From a virus: a DNA stretch of 23,590 nt. A program made the position numbers and the translations under genes. The stretch spans positions 1 through 23,590 of IMG/VR virus record IMGVR_UViG_3300037193_001675; one strand, given 5' to 3'. The notes beneath the pieces were generated by a model. It saw only the letters and a program-made list of their open reading frames with translations. It was not told where the DNA came from and searched no databases. Of this stretch, positions 1 to 6,776 are shown one piece after another (the stretch's first letter is position 1; each line of letters starts with the position of its first letter).

Positions 1-20
1 CTCGCGTAGGATATAGTGCA
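1..20 (+). promoter_or_regulatory. Possible -10 element (TATAGT)
   Basis: TATAGT at 12-17 lies about 40 bases before the RBS of the first gene and matches the -10 of the better-supported promoter at 1202-1230. The -35 region lies outside or at the edge of the window, so this stays tentative. Confidence 0.35.
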
Positions 21-61
21 GGAGTAGGAAGTCTTGCTCCGGTCCCCCACCAAGGAGAGTA

Positions 62-1093
62 GTGGAGAGTGGCACACTAGTACCCGCCGTCAAAATGGAC
101 GGCTATCAAGCGGCTTCCCTCATGGAGCAGCTCCAGGCACGGAAAACTCCACTAGCTGAGCAGCTGTGGAAGAGAGTCCATACCGCCTGGTTACTCCGCG
201 GGATAGCCAGGGAGGTGGTAGTTCCTCTAAGCGCACGGGAACTGAAACTGGTCTCGAAACTCGGTTGTAGCACGAAGGCACCGGGTGTAGTAGACTATCG
301 GTACCTGGCCATCTACCGCCACCCCGAATACAAACAGGAGGTACGAGTCAGAAGTCATGACCGGCCGGCCAAGCGCCGGACCTTCCGCATCGCCGGCCAA
401 GGCCGGAAGAAGTTCAAGAGGGTCAAGCTGTACCGCATCAAACCAGTAACCACATCAACCAAGGAGAGCGAACCAAGTATGGCTCGCAAGTCGCAGACGA
501 AGAAGAAGCAGAACACCAAGGACGCCGACGACGACCTCGAGGACGAGCTGGAGGGTCTGGAGGAGCTCGAGGACCTGGAGGACGAGGACATCGAGGAGCC
601 GGACGTCGACGAGGACGAGGACGAAGAGGAGGAGAAGCCCAAGGCCAAGCGCCGCAAGAAGAAGGCCCCCGCGGCCGGCGGCAAGCGCGCCAAGAAGAAG
701 GCGGTCGTCGAAGAGGACGAGGAGGAGGATGACGAGGACGACGAGGAGGACGAGGAGGAGCCCGCCCCCAAGAAGTCCAAGTCCAAGAAGTCCAAGACCT
801 CGGTGAAGGCCGGCAAGAAGTCGAAGGACAAGAAGAAGTCCAGCAAGGGCACGCCCGCCGCCGGCAAGACGACGGCCGAGGCCACCGGCGGGGTCGGCAC
901 CTCCGAGCTCGCGGAGGCCGCCTCCGAGATCGCCGAGGTGGAGATCACCGGGCGGGACGTCCGGGTCTACCTCCGCCGGGAGGGCATCCCCAAGGACGAG
1001 GAGCACGGCCGCTACGTCTGGTCCTCCGTCAAGAACAAGGAGTTCAAGAAGCTCGCCAAGGCCATCGCGGCCGAGTTCGGCGACGAGGAGTAG
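62..1093 (+). CDS. Mixed-charge block protein with C-terminal HTH-like domain (possible internal start at 479)
   Basis: The 343-aa frame opens at GTG 62 behind AAGGAGAG (52-59). Residues 1-139 are a basic, otherwise ordinary-looking domain that I do not recognise. Residues 154-191 are almost all D/E, 192-213 are K/R-rich, 216-233 are D/E again and 236-263 are K/S-rich. Residues about 280-335 (core GRDVRVYLRREGIP...GRYVW) resemble the HTH of the three small leftward paralogues at 6975, 11426 and 12466. An internal ATG at 479 (MARKSQTKKK) has its own AAGGAGAG upstream with a rather long spacer, and codon choice becomes markedly GC-richer from there. The frame may therefore give a 343-aa and a 204-aa product, or be two genes joined without a stop. 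A nucleoid-associated or DNA-masking role is inference. A strong terminator follows. Confidence 0.75.
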   Translation: MESGTLVPAVKMDGYQAASLMEQLQARKTPLAEQLWKRVHTAWLLRGIAREVVVPLSARELKLVSKLGCSTKAPGVVDYRYLAIYRHPEYKQEVRVRSHDRPAKRRTFRIAGQGRKKFKRVKLYRIKPVTTSTKESEPSMARKSQTKKKQNTKDADDDLEDELEGLEELEDLEDEDIEEPDVDEDEDEEEEKPKAKRRKKKAPAAGGKRAKKKAVVEEDEEEDDEDDEEDEEEPAPKKSKSKKSKTSVKAGKKSKDKKKSSKGTPAAGKTTAEATGGVGTSELAEAASEIAEVEITGRDVRVYLRREGIPKDEEHGRYVWSSVKNKEFKKLAKAIAAEFGDEE

Positions 1094-1117
1094 CCACCGG
1101 GACCGGCTACGCAAGCG

Positions 1118-1148
1118 GAGGGGTCGGCTTCGGTCGGCCCCTCTTTTT
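1118..1148 (+). terminator. Rho-independent terminator
   Basis: An 11-bp stem (GAGGGGTCGGC with GTCGGCCCCTC, two wobble pairs) is closed by a TTCG tetraloop and followed by TTTTT. It ends the transcript of the first gene, 25 bases after its stop codon. Confidence 0.92.
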
Positions 1149-1201
1149 GTGTGCATTAGAGGGAAAATGGGACTAAAGAGTCACACCTCTGTGGGGACCA
1201 G

Positions 1202-1230
1202 TAGACACCAGTTCAGCCTTCTGGTATAGT
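1202..1230 (+). promoter_or_regulatory. Sigma70-type promoter
   Basis: TAGACA (1202-1207) and TATAGT (1225-1230) are separated by exactly 17 bases. Each matches its consensus hexamer at five of six positions. It lies downstream of the terminator at 1118 and drives the winged-helix gene at 1286. Confidence 0.75.
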
Positions 1231-1285
1231 GGTCTTGTTGGAGCAGTGGACTCCACACCCTACGAGCCCTGGAAAGGAGAGCAAC

Positions 1286-1576
1286 TTGCCAGGGACAGTC
1301 CAGAGGACGACGCGACAGGATGAGCTGATGGTGGCCATCCTATGCATGACCTCCGAGAAGGGAACGGTCATTAGTGCGCGGCGACTCCATAAGCAGTACC
1401 GCACGAGGTACTCAAGTTACCGAGGCATGGCAGCCGCTCTCGGACGGCTAGCAGACCACGGTTACCTCATCAAGCACGGACCGAATCGGTGGGAGCTTAC
1501 CGCTGAAGGCCTGTACTTTGCCCTAGAGGCTTTGACCCGCCGCTACAAGCGGGCCACTGAAACTCAGGCTGCATAA
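1286..1576 (+). CDS. Small winged-helix DNA-binding protein
   Basis: The 96-aa protein reads as a winged helix-turn-helix. Residues about 15-75 hold helices around DELMVAILCM, ISARRLHKQY and YRGMAAALGRLADHGYL, followed by a wing-like stretch (IKHGPNRWELTAEGLYFAL). I chose TTG 1286 because AAAGGAGAG (1273-1281) sits six bases upstream. The longer GTG frame at 1229 would begin inside the -10 hexamer, and ATG 1328 has no RBS. The gene is a single unit bounded by its own promoter and a strong terminator, as expected for a small phage transcriptional regulator. The target is unknown. Confidence 0.8.
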   Translation: MPGTVQRTTRQDELMVAILCMTSEKGTVISARRLHKQYRTRYSSYRGMAAALGRLADHGYLIKHGPNRWELTAEGLYFALEALTRRYKRATETQAA

Positions 1577-1580
1577 CTAA

Positions 1581-1623
1581 GAGCGGTCGTTGGTTTGGGG
1601 GAGACCAGCGGCCGCTCCTTTTT
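1581..1623 (+). terminator. Rho-independent terminator
   Basis: A 14-bp stem (1581-1594 with 1604-1617, two wobble pairs) with a nine-base loop is followed by CTTTTT. It ends the winged-helix transcript and lies directly against the next -10 element at 1629. Confidence 0.93.
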
Positions 1624-1628
1624 GTGTG

Positions 1629-1641
1629 TATAATGGGGGGA
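1629..1641 (+). promoter_or_regulatory. Promoter -10 of a probable leaderless gene
   Basis: A perfect TATAAT (1629-1634) is followed by six G and then ATG 1641. Initiation at the usual distance from the -10 would place the first transcribed base on or beside the A of the start codon. No clear -35 hexamer is visible, because the terminator stem occupies that position. Confidence 0.6.
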
Positions 1642-2021
1642 TGACATCACGTGACAAGGCGTTCATCATCGCCCTGGTGTGGACGGCGGCTTGCCTCCTC
1701 TACCTCATCATTACCGCTACCCCCGCGTATGCGCACTTCTACAGCGGATGCGAGAAGCGACCGTGCAAGAGGCACGTCATCAAGCCCTACAACGACAGAC
1801 TCAATCGGATGGCCTACTGCGAATCTACCCACAGGTGGCACCTGGATGGTCGTTTTGACGGTGGACTCCAGTTCCATCCACAGACGTGGAGAGCTACCGG
1901 TTCGCGCTATGCCTACGCTCATCATGCTCCTCGGTACGAGCAGAAGTACCGCGCGGTGATCTGGGCCAACATGATTGGGTGGGCTTGGAGGTCTACCGCC
2001 GGATGGCCGCGATGCGGATAA
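1641..2021 (+). CDS. Secreted Rpf-like transglycosylase-fold protein
   Basis: This 126-aa protein has an N-terminal signal peptide: a hydrophobic stretch at about residues 9-27, then TPAYA with likely cleavage before His32. The mature part has the hallmarks of the Rpf/transglycosylase-like domain. RMAYCES places the catalytic Glu at 61, followed by the FDGGLQFHPQTW core (about 72-83), a glutamine/alanine-rich helix and the closing GW...WPRC. Family members cleave the glycan strand of peptidoglycan. The export signal implies action in the cell wall rather than as an injected virion protein. There is no Shine-Dalgarno, and the ATG follows TATAAT by six bases, which suggests a leaderless transcript. 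Its position between a regulator and the replication gene is unusual for a lysis gene, so it could also be an accessory wall-modifying protein. Confidence 0.85.
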   Translation: MTSRDKAFIIALVWTAACLLYLIITATPAYAHFYSGCEKRPCKRHVIKPYNDRLNRMAYCESTHRWHLDGRFDGGLQFHPQTWRATGSRYAYAHHAPRYEQKYRAVIWANMIGWAWRSTAGWPRCG

Positions 2022-2039
2022 CGCCTTACTAGGTGGATA

Positions 2040-2063
2040 TGCGATCTATAATGGTAGGTCGCA
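2040..2063 (+). promoter_or_regulatory. Promoter -10 inside an inverted repeat
   Basis: TATAAT (2047-2052) is bracketed by TGCGA (2040-2044) and TCGCA (2059-2063), so a repressor could cover the -10 and start site of the primase-helicase gene. The -35 is poor (TTACTA-like). The repeat could be chance. Confidence 0.45.
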
Positions 2064-2081
2064 ATCTACTGGGGAGGATCG

Positions 2082-4037
2082 TTGTCACTAGCAGAACGGT
2101 TCCTTCGCGCGGTGTGGGGAAAGCAGCCGGGCGGGGAGTCTTGGTTCTTTGTTTCCGTGAAGGACTGGGAAACAGGTGAGTGGTCAGACCATGCCATCGG
2201 GTATGGTGACGAACCACCAACTCTGAAGGACTTGTATTTCGCACCCAACGGCTATGCCAAGAGAGCTAGACGGAAGGTGCACTGCTTGTCTGGGCGTTGG
2301 CTTTACGCCGACCTCGATGAAGTGGACCCACGCAAGCTGGAACTGCAACCTACTCTGGCATGGAGGACCAGTCCAGGTAGGTACCAGTGCATGTGGCTCC
2401 TAGAAAGGCCACTGAAGCCCGCCATCCTTGGAAAGCTAAATCAGAAGCTCACGTACTTCTGCGGCGCCGACAGAGGCGGGTGGAGTCTCACGAAGGTTCT
2501 CAGGGTGCCTGGGTCGTTCTCGACCAAGCACGGTACCCGTCATGAGGTCAAGTTGCTGTGGAGTAATGGCCCGGTATACGAGGCTGGCGTCCTGTGGGAC
2601 ATGGTCAAACGGACCGAGACTCCCGGCGACCTCGACACCAAACTGCCAAACCTGCGAGTCCCAGACCTCGAGCCACGCGAGATTCTGGACGATGCGATGG
2701 TCAAGCCTTCCACACGCAAGCTGGCTTTGGCAGATGACGCTTCCGGCCAGGATCGATCAGCCACCCTGTGGAAGTTGGAGCGCGAGCTACTAGAGCAGGG
2801 GGTGACACCTGAGGGAGCGTTCGTGGTATGTAAGGCATCCGTCTGGAACAAGTACCGAGGGCAGGGAAGGGAGAACGTCCAGCTATGGAGAGAGATTCAG
2901 AGAGCAGTCCATTCATCCACGGTAAACCAAGTGTCAAAATCCTCAAAGTCCCGGACACGGTCGAAGAACTCCAACAAGGGAAAGGATGGGAAAATCTCCC
3001 CGTCAAGGAAACGACGCTCCATGTCACTCGAGGAGTTCATGGGGAGGGACATCCGCAAGCCAACGTGGATGGTCGAGGGCATCTGGAGCGAATCAGCACA
3101 CGGTGTCCTTGCGGGACCCCCAAAAACGTACAAGAGTGTATTGTCGACCGATCTAGCTGTATCTGTCGCCTCTGGCACCAAGTTTTTGGATCACTTCCCG
3201 GTTCCCCAACAGGGCCCAGTGATCTTGATCCAGAAGGAGAACGATGAGGGTGAGGTTCACGATCGCTTCGCTCGCATCCTCCACAGCCGTGGCCTTATGG
3301 GAAGTGCCACGATCAATCGCGGGAGTCTTACGTACACTCGCGACAACCTTCCCCCGGTGCACGTCTTCGACACTGACTTCGACCTCACGGACCCCTCCGA
3401 CCTCAAGTTCCTCCGAAGCCAGTGCAGGAAGATCGCTCCAGTATTGGTCGTCTTCGACCCGTTGTACCTCCTTGTCCCGGGAGTCGACGAGAACTCGGCG
3501 CACGAGATGACTCCGGTCCTAGAGCGCCTACTTCGCATCAAGCAGAACTACAACGCCGGCACTCTGATCATTCACCACTTCAAGAAGGCCAACGAGGCCA
3601 ACCCCGTCAAGTCGATGCTGGAGAGAATCTCTGGCACGGGCGTCTTCGGTAGGTGGTATGAGAGCGCACTCCTCCTCGATAAGCCGGACGAGGGGGAGAA
3701 CACGATCAGGATCATCCCCACCCACAGAGGACATCCCTCAGGCGGGGTCATCTGGGCCGAGTTCGACCTGGGCTCTGAGTTCGACTTCCACTACTCGGTG
3801 GATATCGAGAGCAAGAAGGAGAAGGCGGCCAAGGAGTACGACGAGCTCAGGAAGGCCATCGACGACAATGGGGGCAAGGCCACTTTCCGAATGCTTGAGG
3901 ACATCCTTGGCATGAATCGACACGCCATCGAGAGAAAAGTGGAGGCGGCCGGCTTCGAGGTACAGAAGGCCAAGCTCGGCGGTAGGGTGCAGACAGTCGT
4001 CGTGGATACCTCTCGTAACGGCAACGGGCGTAGGTGA
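2082..4037 (+). CDS. DNA primase-helicase fusion (RepB-like primase plus RepA-like helicase)
   Basis: This is a 651-aa bifunctional replication protein. Residues about 1-180 look like an archaeo-eukaryotic-type primase/polymerase: YADLDE carries the metal-binding Asp77 and Asp79, and KVLRVPGSFSTKH (138-150) matches the conserved RepB-primase motif. A linker rich in S/K (about 280-315) leads to a RecA-fold helicase domain. There GVLAGPPKTYKS (341-352) is Walker A, LVVFDPLYLL (455-464) is Walker B and TLIIHHFKK (494-502) is the sensor-like motif. This is typical of hexameric RepA/AAA_25 helicases. A helical segment at about 585-625 may be a winged helix. Walker A has Tyr where Gly usually precedes Lys-Ser. 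The start is TTG 2082 with GGGGAGGA (2071-2078) upstream, and no other start fits. It should prime and unwind DNA at the phage fork. Confidence 0.9.
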   Translation: MSLAERFLRAVWGKQPGGESWFFVSVKDWETGEWSDHAIGYGDEPPTLKDLYFAPNGYAKRARRKVHCLSGRWLYADLDEVDPRKLELQPTLAWRTSPGRYQCMWLLERPLKPAILGKLNQKLTYFCGADRGGWSLTKVLRVPGSFSTKHGTRHEVKLLWSNGPVYEAGVLWDMVKRTETPGDLDTKLPNLRVPDLEPREILDDAMVKPSTRKLALADDASGQDRSATLWKLERELLEQGVTPEGAFVVCKASVWNKYRGQGRENVQLWREIQRAVHSSTVNQVSKSSKSRTRSKNSNKGKDGKISPSRKRRSMSLEEFMGRDIRKPTWMVEGIWSESAHGVLAGPPKTYKSVLSTDLAVSVASGTKFLDHFPVPQQGPVILIQKENDEGEVHDRFARILHSRGLMGSATINRGSLTYTRDNLPPVHVFDTDFDLTDPSDLKFLRSQCRKIAPVLVVFDPLYLLVPGVDENSAHEMTPVLERLLRIKQNYNAGTLIIHHFKKANEANPVKSMLERISGTGVFGRWYESALLLDKPDEGENTIRIIPTHRGHPSGGVIWAEFDLGSEFDFHYSVDIESKKEKAAKEYDELRKAIDDNGGKATFRMLEDILGMNRHAIERKVEAAGFEVQKAKLGGRVQTVVVDTSRNGNGRR

Positions 4038-4062
4038 GGCCACAACATTTTCTGGCCCCGTA

Positions 4063-4081
4063 GAGTCCCCTAGGGGGACTC
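4063..4081 (+). terminator. Stem-loop after the primase-helicase gene
   Basis: GAGTCCCC and GGGGACTC form a perfect 8-bp stem with a TAG loop, 26 bases after the stop. There is no T-run, so it may be a weak terminator or an mRNA-end hairpin. Confidence 0.45.
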
Positions 4082-4118
4082 GTAGGGCATCCGACGCAAA
4101 AATATTTGGTGAGGATTG

Positions 4119-4778
4119 ATGAAACCGAGAATGATTGGTCCAACGATAGCCGGTGTGGTCTGCGGCAAAAAGTTCTGCAGCTACTGCAAACGATGGCGTC
4201 ACGTTATAGACTTCAACGTCCGCACCTGGCGAGGTGAAATCGGCGAGGAGCTATGGGTGCAAACCCTTTCATCCGAGTGCAAGACTTGCAACACGGTCAA
4301 GTATCGACAGCGTCGAGGCTTTCAAGCCAGGAAGCGTGTTCCCCATCCTTCCACACCTGCTGGCAGGGAACACCGCAATGCCAAGAACCGGGCAAGCGCC
4401 GCTCGAAGGCGACAGGACCCGGAGTACCGGAAACGTGAACGTGAGTACCAGCGAATCTGGCGCTCGAAAAGAGCAGCCGCCGAGGGCCGTGAGTTCAAGC
4501 CTCGCCCAAGGGCAGAGAATCGAGTTGAGTTCGAAAGCACTTGGAACTGGAATCCTCGGTACGATGCCACACCCTTCCTCTTGTGGTGGGATTCTCTCAA
4601 CGGCTCAAGGAGCCAGGCCGCGGCGGAAATAGTCGATCTGGTTCGCATCTGTCGAAGGAACAACTCCATTCGCCTGCAGACACTTGACAGAATCTGCATG
4701 GAGATAGGACGCCTAGAGATGGTGCCTATCCTACTGGACGAAATGGAGGAAGTGGCTCCAAGAAGGGTTAGGTCCTGA
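4119..4778 (+). CDS. Zinc-ribbon DNA-binding-like protein
   Basis: The 219-aa protein starts at ATG 4119, with GAGG four bases upstream. CSYC (20-23) and CKTC (54-57) form a four-cysteine zinc ribbon. The spacing recalls the N-terminal ribbon of phage endonuclease VII-like proteins (C-x2-C ... C-x2-C-N), but I see no catalytic HNH pattern. Residues about 65-135 are strongly basic and helical, with many RR and KR pairs. Residues about 150-210 (FLLWWDSL ... LQTLDRICMEIGRLEMVPILLDEME) form a compact helical domain that may be a second DNA-contacting unit. It is the last rightward gene before the convergent region. A role as a transcription or recombination factor is possible. I cannot assign one. 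Confidence 0.75.
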   Translation: MKPRMIGPTIAGVVCGKKFCSYCKRWRHVIDFNVRTWRGEIGEELWVQTLSSECKTCNTVKYRQRRGFQARKRVPHPSTPAGREHRNAKNRASAARRRQDPEYRKREREYQRIWRSKRAAAEGREFKPRPRAENRVEFESTWNWNPRYDATPFLLWWDSLNGSRSQAAAEIVDLVRICRRNNSIRLQTLDRICMEIGRLEMVPILLDEMEEVAPRRVRS

Positions 4779-4803
4779 GAGTTGACCCTTCAAGTGACTC
4801 TCA
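4776..4803 (+). terminator. Stem-loop at the end of the rightward early block
   Basis: TGAGAGT and ACTCTCA form a perfect 7-bp stem, beginning on the stop codon of the zinc-ribbon gene. There is no T-tract. The rest of 4804-4912 is purine-rich and shows no convincing gene. Confidence 0.4.
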
Positions 4804-4912
4804 CGCGTTAGACAGAGAGGCCCGCAGAGGGAAGGAGAGGGGTCTCAGAAGGGTAGGGCCTACACAGGACCACATGAAGCCTTGCTTGGACGTGGGAGTT
4901 AGCACACAACAA

Positions 4913-4932
4913 TGGCCCCGGAAAAGGGGCCA
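4913..4932 (-). terminator. Terminator of the leftward gene block
   Basis: TGGCCCC and GGGGCCA form a perfect 7-bp stem around a six-base loop. On the minus strand the stem is followed by TTGTTGTGTG, a modest T-rich tail. It lies 9 bases beyond the last leftward stop codon and may work in both directions. Confidence 0.65.
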
Positions 4933-4941
4933 CCGCTGTGA

Positions 4942-5241
4942 TTATTCCCAGACCCAGCTCAGTACGGGAGCGTTCAGTAGCTCCTCGATGAGCTGGGGAT
5001 AGTGCTCGAAGTGGCCAAGGGGGGTTTCCACTTGCAGCTCCTCGGTGTACTTACCAGTGAGTGGGTCGGTAATGTGGACGAAGGTGTAGGCCAACGTCCA
5101 GTCTCTCGGATCGATGTCGAAGATGGCCTCGATGGAGTAGCTGATGTCGAGGTTGGTCTCGACGTCGAGTATGGCCAGGTTGTCGTCCTCCGGGTCGTTG
5201 ATGTCGAAGCCTCGTTGATCGATGTGGATGCCTGTGATCAC
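4942..5241 (-). CDS. Hypothetical acidic protein, last gene of leftward block
   Basis: This 99-aa, Asp/Glu-rich protein (GFDINDPEDDNLAILDVETN, then DWTLAYTFVHITDPLTGKY) matches no family I know. The alternating hydrophobic pattern suggests a beta-rich fold. A longer frame reaches 5364, but GTG 5241 overlaps the upstream stop as GTGA and has GGAG eight bases before it. The shorter start is therefore preferred and translation is probably coupled. The terminator at 4913 follows. Confidence 0.7.
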   Translation of the reverse strand: MITGIHIDQRGFDINDPEDDNLAILDVETNLDISYSIEAIFDIDPRDWTLAYTFVHITDPLTGKYTEELQVETPLGHFEHYPQLIEELLNAPVLSWVWE

Positions 5242-5504
5242 GTGAGGTTCTCCGCCGCCCACTTCAGGTACCGCTCCTGCTCGTTCATGGTGGGAATGTG
5301 GGGCCGAAGGTGGCCAACCGGCTTGGTGTGGATCATACCCTCCATGATGAGGCTTATCCCCCACCAGCGGTGCTCTGCGGCTATCTCGACGACCTGGTAG
5401 AAACCAGCCCTTTGGTCGTCGGAGATAACCACACCATAGGCGTAGCTGTTGCCGTCCAGGTTGAATCGGACCCAGCTACCGACCTCGTAGGTGTTTCGTT
5501 TCAC
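5238..5504 (-). CDS. Hypothetical protein, SH3-like barrel pattern
   Basis: The 88-aa protein starts at GTG 5504, overlapping the previous stop, with AGGAG eight bases upstream. Residues 6-42 (YEVGSWVRF ... YAYGVVISDD ... FYQVVEI) show the short alternating strands of an SH3-like barrel. The C-terminus (MNEQERYLKWAAENL) is helical. No function can be assigned. Its RBS lies in a GAC-ACAGGA-GTC sequence, the weakest member of the hairpin family described in the findings. Confidence 0.75.
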   Translation of the reverse strand: MKRNTYEVGSWVRFNLDGNSYAYGVVISDDQRAGFYQVVEIAAEHRWWGISLIMEGMIHTKPVGHLRPHIPTMNEQERYLKWAAENLT

Positions 5505-5641
5505 TGGCGTGACTCCTGTGTCGTCTTGAGTACCTCGCAGAGACTGATCAGCATCTCCGCGTACTGGATGAGCCTCTTGGCCTCCGCGAGGAGGTCTTCG
5601 GCGATGTCGTCAGCTGTCCTGGTTTTGGTTTGTATAGCCAT
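5501..5641 (-). CDS. Small helical protein (46 aa)
   Basis: ATG 5641 begins a 46-aa reading frame (MAIQTKTRTADDIAEDLL ... EMLISLCEVLKTTQESRQ) that is almost entirely amphipathic helix. It overlaps the end of the upstream gene by 32 bases and its stop overlaps the next start as GTGA. There is no good Shine-Dalgarno, so coupled translation is likely. Both overlaps and the lack of any other gene in this gap support it. Confidence 0.6.
   Translation of the reverse strand: MAIQTKTRTADDIAEDLLAEAKRLIQYAEMLISLCEVLKTTQESRQ
5511..5522 (-). promoter_or_regulatory. SD-hairpin element, weak copy (GAC-ACAGGA-GTC)
   Basis: Three complementary bases flank the ACAGGA loop before GTG 5504. It lies inside the coding region of the 46-aa gene. 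Three pairs could be chance. Confidence 0.35.
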
Positions 5642-6023
5642 GGTCTGGGTGTGCGGTTTGGTCCTTGAGCTTTGCCACAGCTGCTAGTGGGGCGAATACG
5701 ATTGGCCCGAACCTTCTGACCCTGCCGGCGTCGAGCCGAACGGGTACGAAGTCCGGGTTGTTGCCCCGCCGTAGCAGCAGATGCTCGGCGGACTCGGCGT
5801 CTACCACCGTGCCCTTCTGGTTGGAGAGGTACTGTGGCTTGATGGTGGTGAGCTTGACTCGTGTTCCCGGAGTGAGCAGAATCCTGTTGCGGGTGATCTG
5901 CTCCTGGCGAAGGGTCTTACGCCTGGCCACGATAGCCTGTTGGATGATGTCCAGCTGGCTGTCTAGCCGACCTCGCAGTATGTGCTTGGTCAGGCTGAGG
6001 GTGTAGTCGTCGGTTCGACTCAC
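5610..6023 (-). CDS. Hypothetical protein with KOW/SH3-like segment
   Basis: The 137-aa protein starts at GTG 6023, which overlaps the upstream stop as GTGA, with GGGGAGG ten bases before it. The longer frame to 6392 only shadows neighbouring genes. Residues about 15-50 are a long basic helix (LDSQLDIIQQAIVARRKTLRQEQI). Residues 51-75 (TPGTRVKLTTIKPQYLSNQKGTVV) look like a KOW/SH3-type turn, often found in RNA- or ribosome-binding proteins. Residues 76-110 add further strands. Function is unknown, and an RNA-binding role is only a suggestion from the fold pattern. Confidence 0.72.
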   Translation of the reverse strand: MSRTDDYTLSLTKHILRGRLDSQLDIIQQAIVARRKTLRQEQITRNRILLTPGTRVKLTTIKPQYLSNQKGTVVDAESAEHLLLRRGNNPDFVPVRLDAGRVRRFGPIVFAPLAAVAKLKDQTAHPDHGYTNQNQDS

Positions 6024-6328
6024 TTTGGCGACGCCTCCCCGTGAGTTAGCCAGCGTACGTCCTGGCGATCGGATTTCTCTGCCCACAGCCGCTCTCTGAC
6101 GAGAAACACCTCGTACAGCTGGGTGTAGGTACGGACTGATGGGTTTACGTTCCACCTCTTGCACATCTGCTTGACGGTGGGAAAGTGCCGGGTTGGGCTG
6201 AGGCCGGTGGCGCGGAGCTTGAGGGCGTACTTTGCCGCCTGGAAGGCGTAGAGCGAGGTGCCGGCGTGACCCTCTGCGATGATGGTCCCGTCCGGTTTCA
6301 CTTCGATGCCTGGTGGCTTCTTTTTCAT
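6020..6328 (-). CDS. Hypothetical protein
   Basis: The 102-aa, basic protein (pattern KYALKLRATG ... TVKQMCKRWNVNPSVRTYTQLYEVFLVRERLW) has a helical middle that could form an HTH around TVKQMCKRWNV, but I cannot confirm it. ATG 6328 overlaps the upstream stop as ATGA, with only a weak GGGAAAG upstream, so translation is probably coupled. Its stop overlaps the next start. Confidence 0.72.
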   Translation of the reverse strand: MKKKPPGIEVKPDGTIIAEGHAGTSLYAFQAAKYALKLRATGLSPTRHFPTVKQMCKRWNVNPSVRTYTQLYEVFLVRERLWAEKSDRQDVRWLTHGEASPK

Positions 6329-6519
6329 GAGGGCTTTCCCGCCAGCTGAGAGGCTGCCTTGTAGATGGCTTCTGCGGGGTCCATCCCCACACCGGCTGCG
6401 ATGGGCTTGTCGTGTGCTATGTAGACCGTGGGGTCGAAGCCTCCCGAGTCCGCCACGTACATAGTGGCCGTGTAGCCTCCTTGGAGGCGTTGGTCCACCG
6501 TGATGATGACTGCCTTCAT
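6325..6519 (-). CDS. Hypothetical protein (64 aa)
   Basis: ATG 6519 starts a 64-aa protein with two strands (MKAVIITVDQ and YTATMYVADSGG) and a C-terminal helix (DPAEAIYKAASQLAG). The beta-beta-alpha order resembles small phage proteins with a dsRBD-like or DUF1508-like layout, but no family is recognised. ATGA overlaps occur at both ends and there is no independent RBS. Confidence 0.7.
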   Translation of the reverse strand: MKAVIITVDQRLQGGYTATMYVADSGGFDPTVYIAHDKPIAAGVGMDPAEAIYKAASQLAGKPS

Positions 6520-6776
6520 GACTTGAGGGGAATGCCGAACTCGTGCTGACGGGCTCCCCACAGGTCCCGGTACCACCTGCGAGTGCGGATGTCGATGTGT
6601 CCGAAGGTCAGCTGGAGGCTTCCCTCGGCCTTGGCCTTGACGCCTATGTCGTACGGATCCTTGCTGACCGGCTCTCGCCCGAACCAACCGTGTACTTCTC
6701 GGTACCGAACGAGGGCCTTGGCGTCCTCCAACTCCACGAGAGAGAGGGGGCCGATGGGATACTTGAACTGGATCAT
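6516..6776 (-). CDS. Hypothetical protein (86 aa)
   Basis: ATG 6776 overlaps the upstream stop as ATGA, so I prefer it to the in-frame start 18 bases earlier. The protein (MIQFKYPIGPLSLVELEDAK ... GSLQLTFGHIDIRTRRWYRD) is mixed alpha/beta with a basic, aromatic C-terminal third. No family is recognised. Confidence 0.7.
   Translation of the reverse strand: MIQFKYPIGPLSLVELEDAKALVRYREVHGWFGREPVSKDPYDIGVKAKAEGSLQLTFGHIDIRTRRWYRDLWGARQHEFGIPLKS

Noticed and set aside
355-1156. Long minus-strand frames rich in Ser or Leu opposite the first gene
   Set aside because: They are antisense reflections of the Asp/Glu/Lys block coding, have no RBS, and run through the terminator at 1118.
4866-4960. Short plus-strand frame from ATG 4874
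   Set aside because: It runs through the terminator stem at 4913, lacks an RBS and has no coding-like composition.
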